Shown here: positions 40,312-50,661 of the stretch, piece after piece | Position numbering within the stretch: the first letter of the stretch is position 1 | How the letters are laid out: every line of letters begins with the position of its first letter | From: Osedax fenrisi | Lineage: Eukaryota > Annelida > Polychaeta > Sabellida > Siboglinidae | Assembly: GCA_964019155.1 (NCBI GenBank) | Contig: OZ025239.1 | Location: 74,753,417-74,817,416, forward strand | DNA length: 64,000 nt | Direction of reading: 5' to 3' | Notes under the pieces: model-generated | Databases searched by the model: none | What the model was told of the DNA's origin: nothing | The model's input: only the letters and a program-made list of their open reading frames with translations | Made by a program: the position numbers and the translations under genes

Positions 40312-42075
40312 GCATAATAAAATAAAAATATATATAATTATATATTATATATAAACATAAAACATTTATGAAATAACATATTGAATATGTAAAATACGCT
40401 GCAAATGTATAATACATGATGACAGGTGAGAGCGAAATGAAAAATTGTGTATAAGAAAATATATCATAATAAAATATTTATTAGAAAAATAATAATTCAT
40501 ATTGCCACGTGTAATGCAATAGAATATTCTAGTTATATAACTGAAGCTCACATCAATGATAATATACAAATAATATACATAAACAATACAGTTTTAAATG
40601 TTTCAAATCGGTAATCCACAAGGTATAAAACATTGTAAATAAGCTCATATAAGTTGTGCGTATTAATTAAACATTAAATTAAATTAATTATGTTGTATAT
40701 GTGGTAAAAAATTGTGTTTATATTATATGATATACTAGATATATATCTAGTATTATTTCGTAAATTATTTGTTAGTAGCTACTAAATTACAAAATATAAA
40801 AGAATAGTTAATAATAAATATATGTTATCAATAAAAGAGTATTGCGTGAGAATAAATCGTAGCCATCGCGAGTTGCACAATATCCCGCCGTCGCATTACG
40901 TAATAATAGATCACATCATCACTATGACGTCATCACTAGGTTGAGAAGGTAGTAACGGATGCACTAGCTGAACTGGACGGAGAACTGAAAGGCTCGTACT
41001 ACGCCCTGTCTGACATGGCACCTGAGGATGAGAAACGTCTCATTGAGGTTAGCGCCCGTGTGTGTGCGTGTGTGTGTAGTGTATACACATACATACGTGG
41101 GTGTGTGTATGTGTGTATATCTCATTCTCTCTCTCTCTCTATTCGATATGTACATCCTCTTTTACGACTCTAATCAATTGTCTACACATCATTGCAGGAT
41201 CATTTCCTGTTCCAGAAACCAACTGGTCATTTGATGGTCAACTCTGGAGCCGTTCGTGATTGGCCCGATGGTCGTGGAATTTGGTTAGCATAATCTCCAT
41301 GGCTAATATTAATATAATTTTATTAAAATTATATTTTGTCTTCATAAATAAAAAATAATTTTGTTATACATGAATATTTGTCTTTAATCCGAACATAATA
41401 ACCCCAAACATAATCCATTCATTATGTAATGCATAGGCACAACGATGACAAGAAGTTCTTGGTGTGGTTGAACGAAGAAGATCACGTACGCTTAATCTCC
41501 ATGCAACAGGGTGGAAATATGCAGGCGACCTTTGAACTCTTCTGTAGAGCTTTGAAACAAGTTCGTCTGCTTACATTATCATTAAACATTACCATTAAAG
41601 CAGATATATTATACATATATTGGGTGTAGATCGGTGTATTCGATTAAGATATTTTAGTTTTTATTAATATTATTAATAATAATTAAATACTTAGTTTCGT
41701 TGTAGATTATCAAAAAGTGTTGTTACTCATTGAATTCTTTACATTCCCGAACTATTAACACAACAACATAGTGTAACATGTATGCACTACTACCTTATAG
41801 TATATTACTGTAGTACCCTATTATAATACCATACTATAGTATAGTAAGCTATGCTTCATTATTGCTAGGTCGCCACTAAAATGAAGGGAAAAGGACACGA
41901 ATGGATGCATTCTAAGAGATTAGGCTTCATAACAACATGTCCTTCAAACATTGGAACCGGAATACGTTGTTCAGTAATGATTAAATTAGTAAAGCTAAGT
42001 CAGGTTTGTTAATCGTTCAGCAAGGCGTTTACCACTGTATTAATCCAACGTATATGCACATGCATAATATATTGT

Positions 42076-42125
<50 letters not shown>

Positions 42126-42684
42126 TATTCATTATATAATATAAATTAAATGAATATTTTTCAAAAGATTCTTTTAATCACATAAATCGAAAGAGCTATC
42201 TATTAACTCCAACCTAATTAAATGAACCTAATGCTGAACCTAATGTTAAACCTAATTTTTAACTGCTAATTCAAAGTAATAAGAATTGTACATATTACTT
42301 AATTGTACAAAATATATATATATGGGTGTGTTGTTATATTATGTATTATTATTATTTAGATAAGTGTATAAATAATGGCTAAATATAATATATATATATA
42401 ACGATATACATCTGAGACAATGACTAATAATGACCTACCTGCGTTGTAGGATGAACGTTTTGATGCGATATGTGACACTCTTGGCCTTCAGAAGAGAGGT
42501 AGCAGTGGAGAGCACACTGATGCTATAGACTCTACTTATGATCTTTCTAATGCTGCCAGACTAAAGAAAACTGAGGTAATATCACGTTATAGCCTCCTAT
42601 TACCTGTATCTTTCTTTACTTATAGTTATTAAAGCGTTATTAGCATGACAAACATGTATTATCCATACATAGATCTCATAATAT

Positions 42685-42726
<42 letters not shown>

Positions 42727-42758
42727 TATTATTTCACATATATATATGATAAATATTT

Positions 42759-42804
<46 letters not shown>

Positions 42805-44012
42805 CATGTAGACCCCCCCCCCCGCACGAGCGAAGTGGTCTACATGACCCTATTTTAGTGCCTAATAAAACGTATATCATCATCATCATAATTATATATT
42901 AACTGCCTGTGTGGCTCTGTTGGCTAAGGCGTCAGACACACAAGCAGTAGGAAGCGGGTTCGAGCCCCGCCCGGACCATTAAAATAGGTGTTAAAATAAC
43001 AGTTAGAAGTTATCTTTTATAATTGTGTATAAATAAATTATTATCTCTCGTTAAAACTATGAATTCCTTAACATGAGAGCGGCTTCGGAGGGACATTAGA
43101 GCCATATGGTTATTAGTGAAAACTTCATCTAAGTTCCTGGATGGGAAGAAAGGATTCCACCAAATAAAAATAACAATAAAAATAACAATATATATATAAT
43201 TATATATATATATATATATTATCTATATATTATTACATAATATTCTTTATATTCTATAATAATTATAAAATAATATTAAATATGCAATATTTAGAGATAT
43301 TCATCATTAAGATTAACAAAGTGTAATATATATAGATAAGTATTTACCTATCAATCATATTTTATTAATATGTTATAATTATAATAATTTGTGTTATTCA
43401 ATTAATCTGAAATATGTGTTCAATACATGTATATGGTACATTATTAAAGATGCATTACAACACGGCCTAATGTTGTTTAATCACCTATTGCAGTGTGAGT
43501 TTGTACAACTTGTAATCAATGGTGTGAGAAAAATGATCGAGATGGAAGAGGCACTAGAGAAGGGAGAAAATATCGATGAACTTGTAGCTAATGCAGCTTC
43601 CGTAAAGGTTTTGTTTAATCTTTCATAAGGACATCGGTTATAAGTTATTTACCTGTATGTCAATTTATAATTAAAATATGATTATATACTAATATTCATT
43701 ACATTTTTATTTTTATTTATTTCTCTTATCTTTTCTTTTCTTTTCGTTTACACTTGTGACATTGTGAAATATTAGTGTATAATTACATATTTACTACTTA
43801 CTTACTTACTTACTTACTAAAATACCTAAATCATCTCTAATCAGGACGACAAGATGGACATGATGGATGGTAAGATGGACGACAAAGTAGACGGCATGAA
43901 GGAGACCCCCGCCGGAGAAACTGATGCCGCTATGGATGAGGCTGACGCCAAGACTGACGAACCGGCGATGATGAAAGAAGATGGCGAGGAGGAGAAGCCC
44001 GCGGAGGAATAG
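27965..44012 (+). CDS. Phosphagen kinase (creatine-kinase lineage), 11 exons, 437 codons
   Basis: ATP:guanidino phosphotransferase, buffering ATP by transferring phosphate to a guanidine substrate. Coding exons: 27965-28063, 37694-37819, 38108-38203, 39577-39708, 40940-41047, 41198-41283, 41437-41560, 41869-42003, 42450-42575, 43494-43607, 43845-44012. Lengths and phases join cleanly. N-domain: 'LVAGDEECYE', 'VFKAIFDPVI'. Catalytic domain: 'IRTGRSVRG', 'PPSMTRGERR', 'DHFLFQKP', 'RDWPDGRGIWHNDDKKFLVW', 'NEEDHVRLISMQQGGNM', catalytic cysteine in 'TTCPSNIGTGIR', 'LQKRGSSGEHT', 'YDLSNAARL'. The GERR loop and CPSN resemble creatine kinase and relatives (glycocyamine, lombricine, taurocyamine kinases) more than arginine kinase (CPTN), so the substrate is open. 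It starts MGSGGS, a myristoylation-type signal. Exon 11 adds an acidic tail. Eight of ten donors begin GTT. Intron 1 (9.6 kb) holds an LTR retrotransposon. Poly(A) signals follow. Confidence 0.95.
28413..28780 (-). repeat. 3' LTR of the intronic retrotransposon
   Basis: 368 bp. On the sense strand it starts TGTTATAAAGTCAG and ends ...CAACTTTGTTACA. It contains an (ATT)n stretch (28488-28506). It appears identical to the partner at 34406-34773. Confidence 0.93.
28781..28800 (-). other. Polypurine tract of the intronic retrotransposon
   Basis: Sense-strand AACGGAGGGGGTG followed by TA lies directly against the TGTTATAAAG start of the 3' LTR. This is the expected plus-strand primer position. 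Confidence 0.75.
28824..30250 (-). pseudogene. Integrase half of pol, sense-strand copy
   Basis: An open frame of 444 codons (30158-28824) covers the integrase. HHCC zinc-binding region ('HDDLGHQGIDRTTNF' ... 'CKSCRRC'), catalytic core aspartate in 'ILAIDFTTVEK', second in 'IHSDQGRNFESE', glutamate in 'GQTERFNRTLHG', then a C-terminal tail ending 'RRSNRVKKPRVT' that the inverted copy lacks. It is open but cut off from RT/RNase H, which lie on the other strand beyond 30250. The start Met is internal to pol and not a natural start. Confidence 0.85.
28946..33291. repeat. 1305-bp inverted repeat arms inside the retrotransposon
   Basis: The left arm (28946-30250) is the reverse complement of the right arm (31987-33291); both count to 1305 bp, with no mismatch noticed by reading. 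Arms start/stop at CTTTCAATATC and TGAATAGAGG. The 1736-bp spacer is single copy. Confidence 0.92.
30198..33305 (+). pseudogene. Inverted pol block: protease-RT linker, RT, RNase H, integrase
   Basis: A 1035-codon open frame, antisense to the element's own gag and LTRs. The first about 18 codons come from the inverted arm, then 'HLASDKQLLLPAYSRKI' linker, RT ('IRVCCDYRGLNARTI', 'STFDLAHGFLQC', 'YLDDILVFA'), RNase H ('VETDASLQGLGAVL', 'ELLALKWAI', 'VFTDNNPLAHY'), then integrase with intact HHCC and D-D-E residues, stopping a few codons into the breakpoint at 33291. No gag or protease active site is upstream, so this could not be made as a normal polyprotein despite the long open frame. The catalytic residues are intact, consistent with a recently active parent. 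Confidence 0.92.
33292..34357 (-). pseudogene. gag of the intronic retrotransposon, truncated in the zinc knuckle
   Basis: The frame opens MQFQEEFGVATLL at 34357. Residues about 19-45 form a hydrophobic segment ('SVIFINVLLFVCSIYLLYI') followed by a basic patch, looking like a membrane-spanning helix. The middle holds a retrotransposon Gag-type helical region ('RKFMADYPLCNHSSILLNHI', 'YDLASSLWMMF'). The end begins a CCHC zinc knuckle (CYNCGNKK) but is cut by the inversion breakpoint at 33291-33309 before its His and last Cys; the open frame runs on into inverted integrase sequence to 33176. Confidence 0.8.
34386..34405 (-). other. tRNA primer-binding site of the intronic retrotransposon
   Basis: Immediately inside the 5' LTR the sense strand reads ATTGGCGCTGCGAACAGGAT. 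The TGG start and position fit a primer-binding site for a tRNA 3' CCA end; which tRNA was not determined. Confidence 0.7.
34406..34773 (-). repeat. 5' LTR of the intronic retrotransposon
   Basis: 368 bp, partner of 28413-28780. A (TA)n tract of about 38 bp follows its outer edge at 34774-34811, so the insertion target was a TA microsatellite in kinase intron 1. Confidence 0.93.
34812..36344. other. Kinase intron 1, repeat-rich remainder
   Basis: No exon found. It contains (TA)n at 35123-35162 and 35950-35998, poly-C runs at 35682-35724 and CA/GT microsatellites at 35805-35835 and 36272-36300. Confidence 0.6.
36345..36615. mobile_element. Fold-back MITE with GGGGTCACATCCCA termini
   Basis: The left end GGGGTCACATCCCA and the inverted right end (TGGGATGTGATCCCC ending 36615) differ by one inserted A. 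Inside, GTAGCGGGATATCCCC (about 36446) is mirrored by GGGGGTATCCCATTAC (36523), and TCCGGAAAT-type words mirror at 36409 and 36586. The whole 271 bp can fold on itself around about 36490. No coding capacity; superfamily not assigned. Confidence 0.65.
39292..39546. repeat. About 50-bp minisatellite in kinase intron 3
   Basis: Five imperfect units of ATATGTAATGTACGTATTTAA + ACTGACATGAAATATGCAT + ATTGAAAGTGAC. It ends about 30 bp before the acceptor of exon 4. Overlapping frames on the minus strand are repeat translations. Confidence 0.85.
42797..42855. repeat. Hairpin: GGGTCATGTAGAC inverted repeat around a poly-C run
   Basis: GGGTCATGTAGACC and GGTCTACATGACCC flank a C10-11 run and CGCACGAGCGAAGT. 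It abuts a (TA)n tract and lies in kinase intron 9, next to the SINE-like sequence. Confidence 0.8.
42905..43190 (+). mobile_element. tRNA-derived SINE (probable) in kinase intron 9
   Basis: Pol III box A-like TGGCTCTGTTGGC at 42911 and box B GGTTCGAGCCCC at 42958 are spaced as in a tRNA, with a perfect GCGGG/CCCGC T-arm. The acceptor ends do not pair (GCCTGTG against CCGGACC), and the anticodon arm is degenerate, so it is not a working tRNA. A non-tRNA body follows and ends in an A-rich AATAAAAATAAC repeat tail at 43163-43190, as in SINEs. Confidence 0.6.
43845..44012 (+). CDS. Kinase exon 11: acidic C-terminal extension
   Basis: Part of the kinase gene, listed separately because it is unusual. 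Fifty-five residues rich in Asp, Glu, Met and Lys ('DDKMDMMDGKMDD' ... 'EDGEEEKPAEE') encoded by one exon behind an AATCAG acceptor. Ordinary cytosolic creatine and arginine kinases end near the 'ENIDEL' region encoded by exon 10, so this is an added tail. Low-complexity, predicted disordered. Confidence 0.85.
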   Translation, partial: DDKMDMMDGKMDDKVDGMKETPAGETDAAMDEADAKTDEPAMMKEDGEEEKPAEE

Positions 44013-44462
44013 ATGTAACTATTCACTTATCGACAGTCGTGGTCGTGGTGGTGGTCAGTCTCTTCAACGGGTTCTGGTCACTACTGGTTACTACTGGTTA
44101 CTATCGGTTACTATTGGTTACTAGCCGTATATCTCAGCAAGCACGTGACTCTGCACCGACGATAACTAACCCTAGTTGTCATCCGATGATGCCCGGATGA
44201 TTATCACTGTAATACCATCATCATCATCATCATCAGCATCATCATCACCCCAGCAGCATCCGTCCGTGTGTCCCTCTAATATTGATATCGTCGATTGTTA
44301 ACTCGCTTTTGTTATGACATTATCCCTTTTTCTTAATTATAATCGATTATTATCACCGTATTATCATAAAGACACTATTTATACCTATGAATTATATTAT
44401 ATTCTATTTTATCAATACTATATATATATGTGTATAATTATATATATATAATATATTTATAT

Positions 44463-44503
44463 AATAAAAAGCTTGTACATTATTGCGTTGTTTATAAAAT
44501 AAA
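44463..44503 (+). terminator. Candidate polyadenylation signals of the kinase gene
   Basis: AATAAA occurs at 44463-44468 and 44498-44503, about 450-490 nt after the stop codon. AT-richness makes chance matches likely. Confidence 0.4.
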
Positions 44504-44599
44504 TTTTGGACTTATTAATTTTATTTTATTAAAACCAGAATTCATGATTTAATAACATTAATGTAGTAAGAATATAACAAATACTACTTTTGTATATTA

Positions 44600-44681
44600 A
44601 AATATCAATTTATATTTATATTATTAAAGTTCTTGATGTGCACCAGTGTATTAAAGATACTAATATATCATATAGTATATA

Positions 44682-44731
<50 letters not shown>

Positions 44732-45270
44732 CTCCAATATCGAATATGTTATCTAAACCTCATATATATTTACCTCTAATAACGGATCATAATGTTTTGT
44801 CACTTAAAATATTTCTATATAGACATTCCTTCCAAACATACTGTTAAAACAAGAACTGTATATAGGGATATTAAATCTATTGATTTTGAATTATTTTCAG
44901 ATAATATTAAAACAAATCTTGAGAATATAATACCTAATATTAATTCATTAAATACGTGTTTAAAATTAAACCTTGACATCTTTGCTCCAACTAAGATAAA
45001 TTACTTTAAAGTTAGAAGTAATAAACATGGTTTAATAGTTCTATATCAAAAGCAAAAAGTCAACTAGAAAATTTTAAAGAATTTATTTTTAAAATCCTTC
45101 TATCAATAATTACAAACAATTAGCTATAGCAAGAAATGCATATAGAATGAAACTTTCATTAGATAAAAGAACTTATTATAAAAATAATATAGTCTCTTAT
45201 AATATAACCATATATGGTAATAATTCGAAGAAATTGTACTCTATTACTAGAAAACTCCTAGGTAATTAAT
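44600..45270 (+). mobile_element. LINE fragment: endonuclease end to RT linker
   Basis: Three-frame pieces read 'PLITDHNVLSLKI' (the S-D-H motif that closes the endonuclease domain, here T-D-H), 'TVYRDIKSIDFELFSDNI', then 'YKQLAIARNAYRMKLSLDK' and 'YGNNSKKLYSITRKLLGN', the linker before the RT domain. A (TA)n expansion interrupts it at 44690-44726. Frameshifted and truncated at both ends. Confidence 0.6.
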
Positions 45271-45692
45271 CACATTTAAATTATCTAGGCTTATCATTAT
45301 ATAATTATTATTACGCTAACAACGTTCAAGCAATCGTTACTGAACACTCCCTATTAATATAATAGGTTATTTATAATTTACTCCGAATTCATTTCAAAAC
45401 ATAAATTTAATTAAAGTTAATTGTAAATATATATATAATATTATTTCTATTAATTTAATATACGTTACAAAATTCATGCTTTTTTTTATAGCTCTTTACA
45501 TTTTTTTAATATAATTGTAAATACATAATATTATACTCTTTGATAATTATTTACGAAAATAAAGTTTATATAAGAGTATATGTAGGTATATTTAGATAGT
45601 GTATTATAAAATAGTGTATTTAATGTTCAGGCTATTTTCTATATATATAATAAATAAGTTCAATTAATATTACATATTATAATGTAACTTAC

Positions 45693-45961
45693 CTCAAGTG
45701 AATTATTATCAGTGGAAGTAGATTTCATACTGAATGTAATTTTAAGGTTTGGTAAATGGTTGTAGTTGTTGGAGAATGGAATCTCGAGTTGACTGGCGTT
45801 GAATAATCCGCAGTTGTTTCCTTCAGGGCAGAAGTCACCGGCTACACCATTTACTCCGTTCTCTACGATGGTTACTCCGTTGTTGAAAACGTATATTCCT
45901 TTGGTGGAAAGGTCGTTAACTTTCTCGAAATCGATACAGCTCACGAGTGGTTGGTGGGTGA
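45693..45961 (-). pseudogene. Isolated LamG-like exon paralogous to exon 4 of the 62-kb gene
   Basis: On the minus strand it opens after an acceptor (AAAACAG) whose upstream bases match those of exon 4 at 62693-62711. It reads 'SCIDFEKVNDLSTKG', 'GVAGDFCPEGNNCGLFNAS', 'NHLPNLKITFSM' and ends at a GTAAGT donor. It is 269 bp against 272 bp in the paralogue (one codon fewer at PFFSNN/PFSNN). Splice sites and frame are intact, but no neighbouring exons (signal peptide, CBM14, exons 5-6) are seen around it, so it is a fragment or part of a gene with very distant exons. Confidence 0.7.
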
Positions 45962-46919
45962 CTGTTTTAATTTAAAATATGATTATAAATAAATAATAAA
46001 TATTATAAATCTAATTTCAGATGTGAATCCGTTTGATAATCATATTAGTAATCACATGTCGATAACTTCACACGTTATTTAAGACTAAGAGTGCTACTCC
46101 ATTTGTAAACTATCTACATATAAATAGATTACATTACAACAAAGCTAATTCTACCTCTATTAAGATATATTTATATGATTTAAATTGGAGTAATGTAATA
46201 AATAAAGATATGCAAACTACCAATGGAATATAATATAGTTTTTTTAAATTATATTAAAAATACTCGTTAAAATAAATATATTTAAAAACAAAGTTTAAAG
46301 TTTTGTGATACCCATTCAGATTTAATACGGTATCAAGTAGTTGTCTCTTTGATGAACGCCCCATAATTTAAATTTATAATTATTATTTATCTAACTAATG
46401 TTATTAAATTTATATAGATAAGTCATTTACATGTATGCTTATATGTTATGCAGTAATGTACCTATATACAAAATTCATATAATATTGTATTTTAAATAAT
46501 CTAAATATTTTTTTTTAAATATTCACTAATTATAATTAATTATAATTATCACTAATTAACTAATCACCTAATGATTATTATTAATATCAAAATAGTATTA
46601 TAATCTGAAAATAACTTTTAATTATGTATAGGTATACTATTATATATCAGTACATTATAATATAATTTTATAATATATATATATATAACATTCATAGAAA
46701 AGTTTAAAAGTTTATTTTAATAATCTTTAAATGATTTTTATTACCTATAACTTAGAAAAAGGAATGAATATTTCAAATTACTTTTATTAATTTGAAAACT
46801 TCATTGAATTTCTACTTTCCGTAATCGATACTGAAACAAACCTGAAAATAATCAATAATGAATATAAATACTTGTATTAATTGAACATTGATGAGAATAA
46901 ATATATATTATTTTCTTGC

Positions 46920-47017
46920 GTTGTCGGGGTATCCTTGGAAGAAAGTGGTGGCAGCATCCTTGATAAGGGATCCAATAACGAGTGGGCAGTGACTTTCGCG
47001 GATTCCTGAATCGGGTA
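46920..47017 (-). pseudogene. Isolated exon paralogous to exon 7 of the 62-kb gene
   Basis: Minus strand, 98 bp as in exon 7. Reads 'GIRESHCPLVIGSLIKDAA' and 'FFQGYPDN' after a TTTTAG acceptor. The donor position is GCAAGA instead of the GTTAGT of the paralogue, so splicing would need a GC donor or has been lost. It lies upstream (in minus-strand sense) of the exon-4 copy at 45693, the reverse of the order in the intact gene. Confidence 0.7.
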
Positions 47018-47094
47018 CTAAAATCATATTGTAAATATTTAATTATTTAATACAATAAATGATTACTAATATATATATATATATATATATACTT

Positions 47095-47293
47095 ACTTTT
47101 ACTTTTAGTCCCATGACTCTTGAATCGTAGGGGGAATCAACTCGCTCGCTTTCACAACAAATATTCTCAATTCTTCTAGATCGTCTACCTTTCGTATACG
47201 AAATAATACTATAGTATTTCATATGTCTGTTTCTTTGTCCACTTATTTATATTTGTCATCCAGTTATTTCTGGGTCTTCCTCTTCTTCTGGTA
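47095..47293 (-). mobile_element. LINE 3' end, part continuing from 49503-50617 across a hAT insertion
   Basis: The minus strand reads 'RRRGRPRNNWMTNINKWTKK', the C-terminus of the LINE protein whose upstream part ends at 49503 with 'HDTLAKTILQGKIE'. The hAT element at 47294-49502 splits them. The 3' end carries GTCATGGGACTAAAAG and an AAGTAAGT tail at 47095. Confidence 0.75.
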
Positions 47294-49502
47294 CAGTGTT
47301 TCCCAAACTGGAGGTCGCGACCCACAAGTGGGTCGCCTGCCTTTTTGTGGGGTCACGTGATTTATGATAAATTGATAAACATTCATTTTTATAAACATTA
47401 AAATAAATAACAATTATTTTGTTTAATAATCATGTATTAAGGGGGAGCACTACGTTCGCGGGCATGTAGGTGGGCATGTACATTTATATGTAAATAGATA
47501 TGAAAATTACTAGATTTTAAAATACTCCAATTTGAAATATTTTGTAGTGCTATCCCTTAAATATTAATTTTATATAACTACAATATATTTTAAAAATTAA
47601 TACAATATTAATATTTAATATACAGTTAATATAATATGCCGTATATTAATTATAATTATAATAATTATTAATGATTAAATCATACAGCTCCTAAAATATA
47701 TGGCCATCTTTATTAATATATGTATGTTTATAATCGCCATACTCGTCGCTACATGTAGTGCATTGCATTGTATAGCATTGCAATCTATACATTATGCAAG
47801 TTTACATTATGCAAACAAATAAATAATGACGTCAACTTGAAACTTCAACTAAGAATCCAAATTCCAATATATATATATATATAAATATACATTAATTTAT
47901 AAATTAGCTAACAAGTTAACTTGTCCCATGACGAGTCGTCGTAGGGGGAACATGATATGCCGCAACTTCTTCTAACTATAACTATCTTTCGTTACATTAA
48001 TTAAGTATAGGGTAGACATACCGGTCCACTCATATACATCGTCCATCCAATTCATTATAGGGTGACCTATTTTCCTTATACCTTTAACACGACCTTGCAA
48101 AATAGTATTTGTCAATATGTCATGTCTAGACATATGGCCAAACCAACTCCTTTTAACTTTCTTTACAACACGTAACGTATATAGACCAGTTTTATATATC
48201 ATTTACTCATGGATATATACATTTGTCTTTCATTGGCTATATGTGATATTTATCTTTCTTCTAAGTGACTTAGATTCAAAAGAATTCAATAGTTTCTTAG
48301 ATTCCTCGAGAATAGTCCATGTTACTGATCTCAAAAGGTTAAATTTATATTTTATTTGCATTATATTTTTTTATTAATTTGAGGTTGTTTGTGAAGTCAA
48401 ACATAGTTCAATATTTAGTATATAATTGGATGAATGTACCAATGTAAGTCACACTTCACAAATGATGATATCAGTACGTTATATAGTAACAAATCTATAA
48501 AAGAAGAGTTCCTTTTATGTGAACCAATTACAACGATAACTAAATCAGTTGATGTATTTGATATATTAAATTCATTTATTATTGCTAACAATTTTGAATG
48601 GATTACATTAATGTTTCTGATTACTGACGGAACAGCAAGTATGTTAGGCATACAATCAGTATTAATTTAACTTATCAAAGATAAATCACCTGAAGTAATA
48701 ATCATATACTGTTTAATTTCATTAAGTCAAGTTATTTGATAACTCTTTTATTCAAAAAATTGTATGAAGAAATGGACTCAGACTTTGAAAAATTGTTATA
48801 TTATACTCAGGTCCGATTGTTGTCAAAAGGTAGAGTTTTAAAGAAATAGTATTCTCTTAAATTAAGGATGAAATATTATGTTGCTTCAAGAACAAAATAT
48901 AATTGAACTAGCAATGAAATGGGAAGAAAATAAGGGAATTAAATTAATCTTGCAGATGAATTAAAAATGTATATTCTAGAAATTTACAATCATCTTTATA
49001 ATATAGCACTTCGTCCCTTTTATGCTGATATTAAAGATATCGATGAATATAAACTGGAACGAAGTGAACTCATAATGATGTAAAATGATATTGGTGCAAA
49101 GCACGAATTTGAAACAAGGGAAATAGGATTTTTTTTGATTTCTATGAAAATATCCACATTTTTTTAATTTAATAATTAAATATATTTAACTTTTGCAAGC
49201 ACATATCTATGTGAAAGGACCTTCTCAGATTTTTCAATTTGAAAAATAAAAAAATTAGAAGTCGAACTAGACCCGAGGTGCACTCTATCAGAAACACAGC
49301 CATATATTGATAAATTAGTACCAAGAATGCAAATACACACCATTTAAAAATAATAGATTACATATTTTATATATTTGTAATAAATTTATTTTAAAAAGTT
49401 AACTTATATTTTAAATATTTTATTTAAAAAAAATTATACCTAGGTTTTATTTTATATAAAAAAAAACTTAAAAGGGGTCGCCAAAGAAAAAATCTAAAAA
49501 CC
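47294..49502 (+). mobile_element. hAT transposon (ZBED5/SCAND3-type), copy 2, inserted in a LINE
   Basis: The left end CAGTGTTTCCCAAACTGGAG matches the right terminus of copy 1; the right end (GGGGTCGCC...AAAAACC) matches the degraded left terminus. Plus-strand transposase pieces 'EEFLLCEPI', 'DVFDILNSF', 'ITDGTASMLGIQ' (48434-48670), 'QVRLLSKGRVLK' (about 48810), 'KHEFETREIG' (about 49100) and the C-terminal 'LLQAHIYVKGPSQIF' region are in order but frameshifted. A LINE fragment (47925-48215, minus) sits inside. Flanking 8-mers TTCTGGTA and TTCTATTT agree at only 5 of 8, so the target duplication has decayed. Confidence 0.8.
47925..48215 (-). mobile_element. LINE 3'-end fragment nested in hAT copy 2
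   Basis: The minus strand reads 'KVKRSWFGHMSRHDILTNTI', 'GRVKGIRKIGHPIMNWMDD' and 'YEWTGMSTLYLINVT', the same C-terminal LINE region as in hAT copy 1. Its 3' end carries the GTCATGGGACAAG signature. Confidence 0.75.
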
Positions 49503-50617
49503 TTCTATTTTGCCTTGCAGAATTGTCTTGGCCAAGGTGTCATGTCGACAAATGTGGCCAAAATAGTTTAGCTTTCTTCTCTTTATAGTGTTAAGGAGAG
49601 GTTCATATTTACCAATCTGGTTTAATATTATTTCTTGGACATATTTATTAGTCTTATGTTGGCGATATGTTATACATAATAGTCTTCTATGGGTTTTATT
49701 CTCGAATGCGTGTATCCTTTTTTCCTCTCTTTCCGTTATGGTCCAAGTTTCGCACCCGTATAGCAGTATCGATAGTGATTATTGTGTATTGTGTATAGTG
49801 ATTATTGATAATTTATTAGTGACTTGTATAGGTAGTATTTAAAATGAAAAGTGATATTTTTGCTGTTCCATATTTTGTCGAGTCTCACCATTACCGATGT
49901 AGCTGTAGCTAACCGAGTGCGTAGTTCATTATCTGATGCTCCATCAGATTTTAGTGTTGCATCGAGATATTTGAATGTGTTTACATTTTCAAGTAGCGTT
50001 CATAAAAATTGATGCGTTTTCGTTTTTATTGTTTACAATTGTCTTACTTTTCTTTTTACTTACTTCTATCCCATATTCTTTGGAAGCTTCGCAGGTCTAT
50101 TTGTAAATTCTAGTAATTCAGCGTTGATATATGCAATGATATATATATCGTCGCGAATCTAAGGTTGCTGATTTCTCTGCCACGAACAGATATAGTTGAT
50201 TTGTGATTTTGAAATGTATCTTCCATAATTTGTTCTAGAAATATATTGAATAATACACACGATAGTAGTCTTACTTCAACTGTATTGTGAAAAAAGTCTC
50301 CCGTCAAGTTATTGAATATTATCGCACTGTTTGAGTTAGCATACAATAATTCTATTATATTTATAATTTATTGTGATATGCCGAAATTTGCCATACAGCT
50401 CCATAATCCTTTATACCATATCGAAAGCTTTTTTATAATCAATGAAGTTGTGGTATAAATCTTTTTGAAATTCAATATTGTTCTCCATGATGATCCTGAT
50501 GTTAAGGATTTATTCAATTGTACTCCTTGATTGTCTGAATCCTGCTTGCTCTTCTGCTAGTATTTGTTCAGCTTGAAGTGTTAATGTATTTAGTATTATT
50601 CTTAACAGTACTGTGTG
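49503..50617 (-). mobile_element. LINE (endonuclease/RT family), RT to C-terminus, 5'-truncated
   Basis: Read on the minus strand from 50617: 'LAEEQAGFRQSRST', 'LYHNFIDYKKAFDM', 'LFNIFLEQIMED', 'SNLRFA' (where family members have F-A-D-D), 'NTFKYLDATLKSDGASDNELRTR' in pieces, 'VRLDKIWNSKNI', 'CETWTITEREEKRIHAFENK' in pieces, 'RRKLNYFGHICRHDTLAKTI'. RT domains run in the right order with frameshifts; the catalytic F-A-D-D is broken after F-A. It continues at 47293 beyond the hAT insertion. The 5' break coincides with the (TA)n tract at 50620-50658. Confidence 0.8.
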
Positions 50618-50618
50618 G

Positions 50619-50658
<40 letters not shown>

Positions 50659-50661
<3 letters not shown>

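Noticed and set aside
42905..42980. Functional tRNA gene
   Set aside because: Box A, box B and T-arm are good, but the acceptor strands do not pair and the anticodon arm is degenerate; called a SINE head instead.
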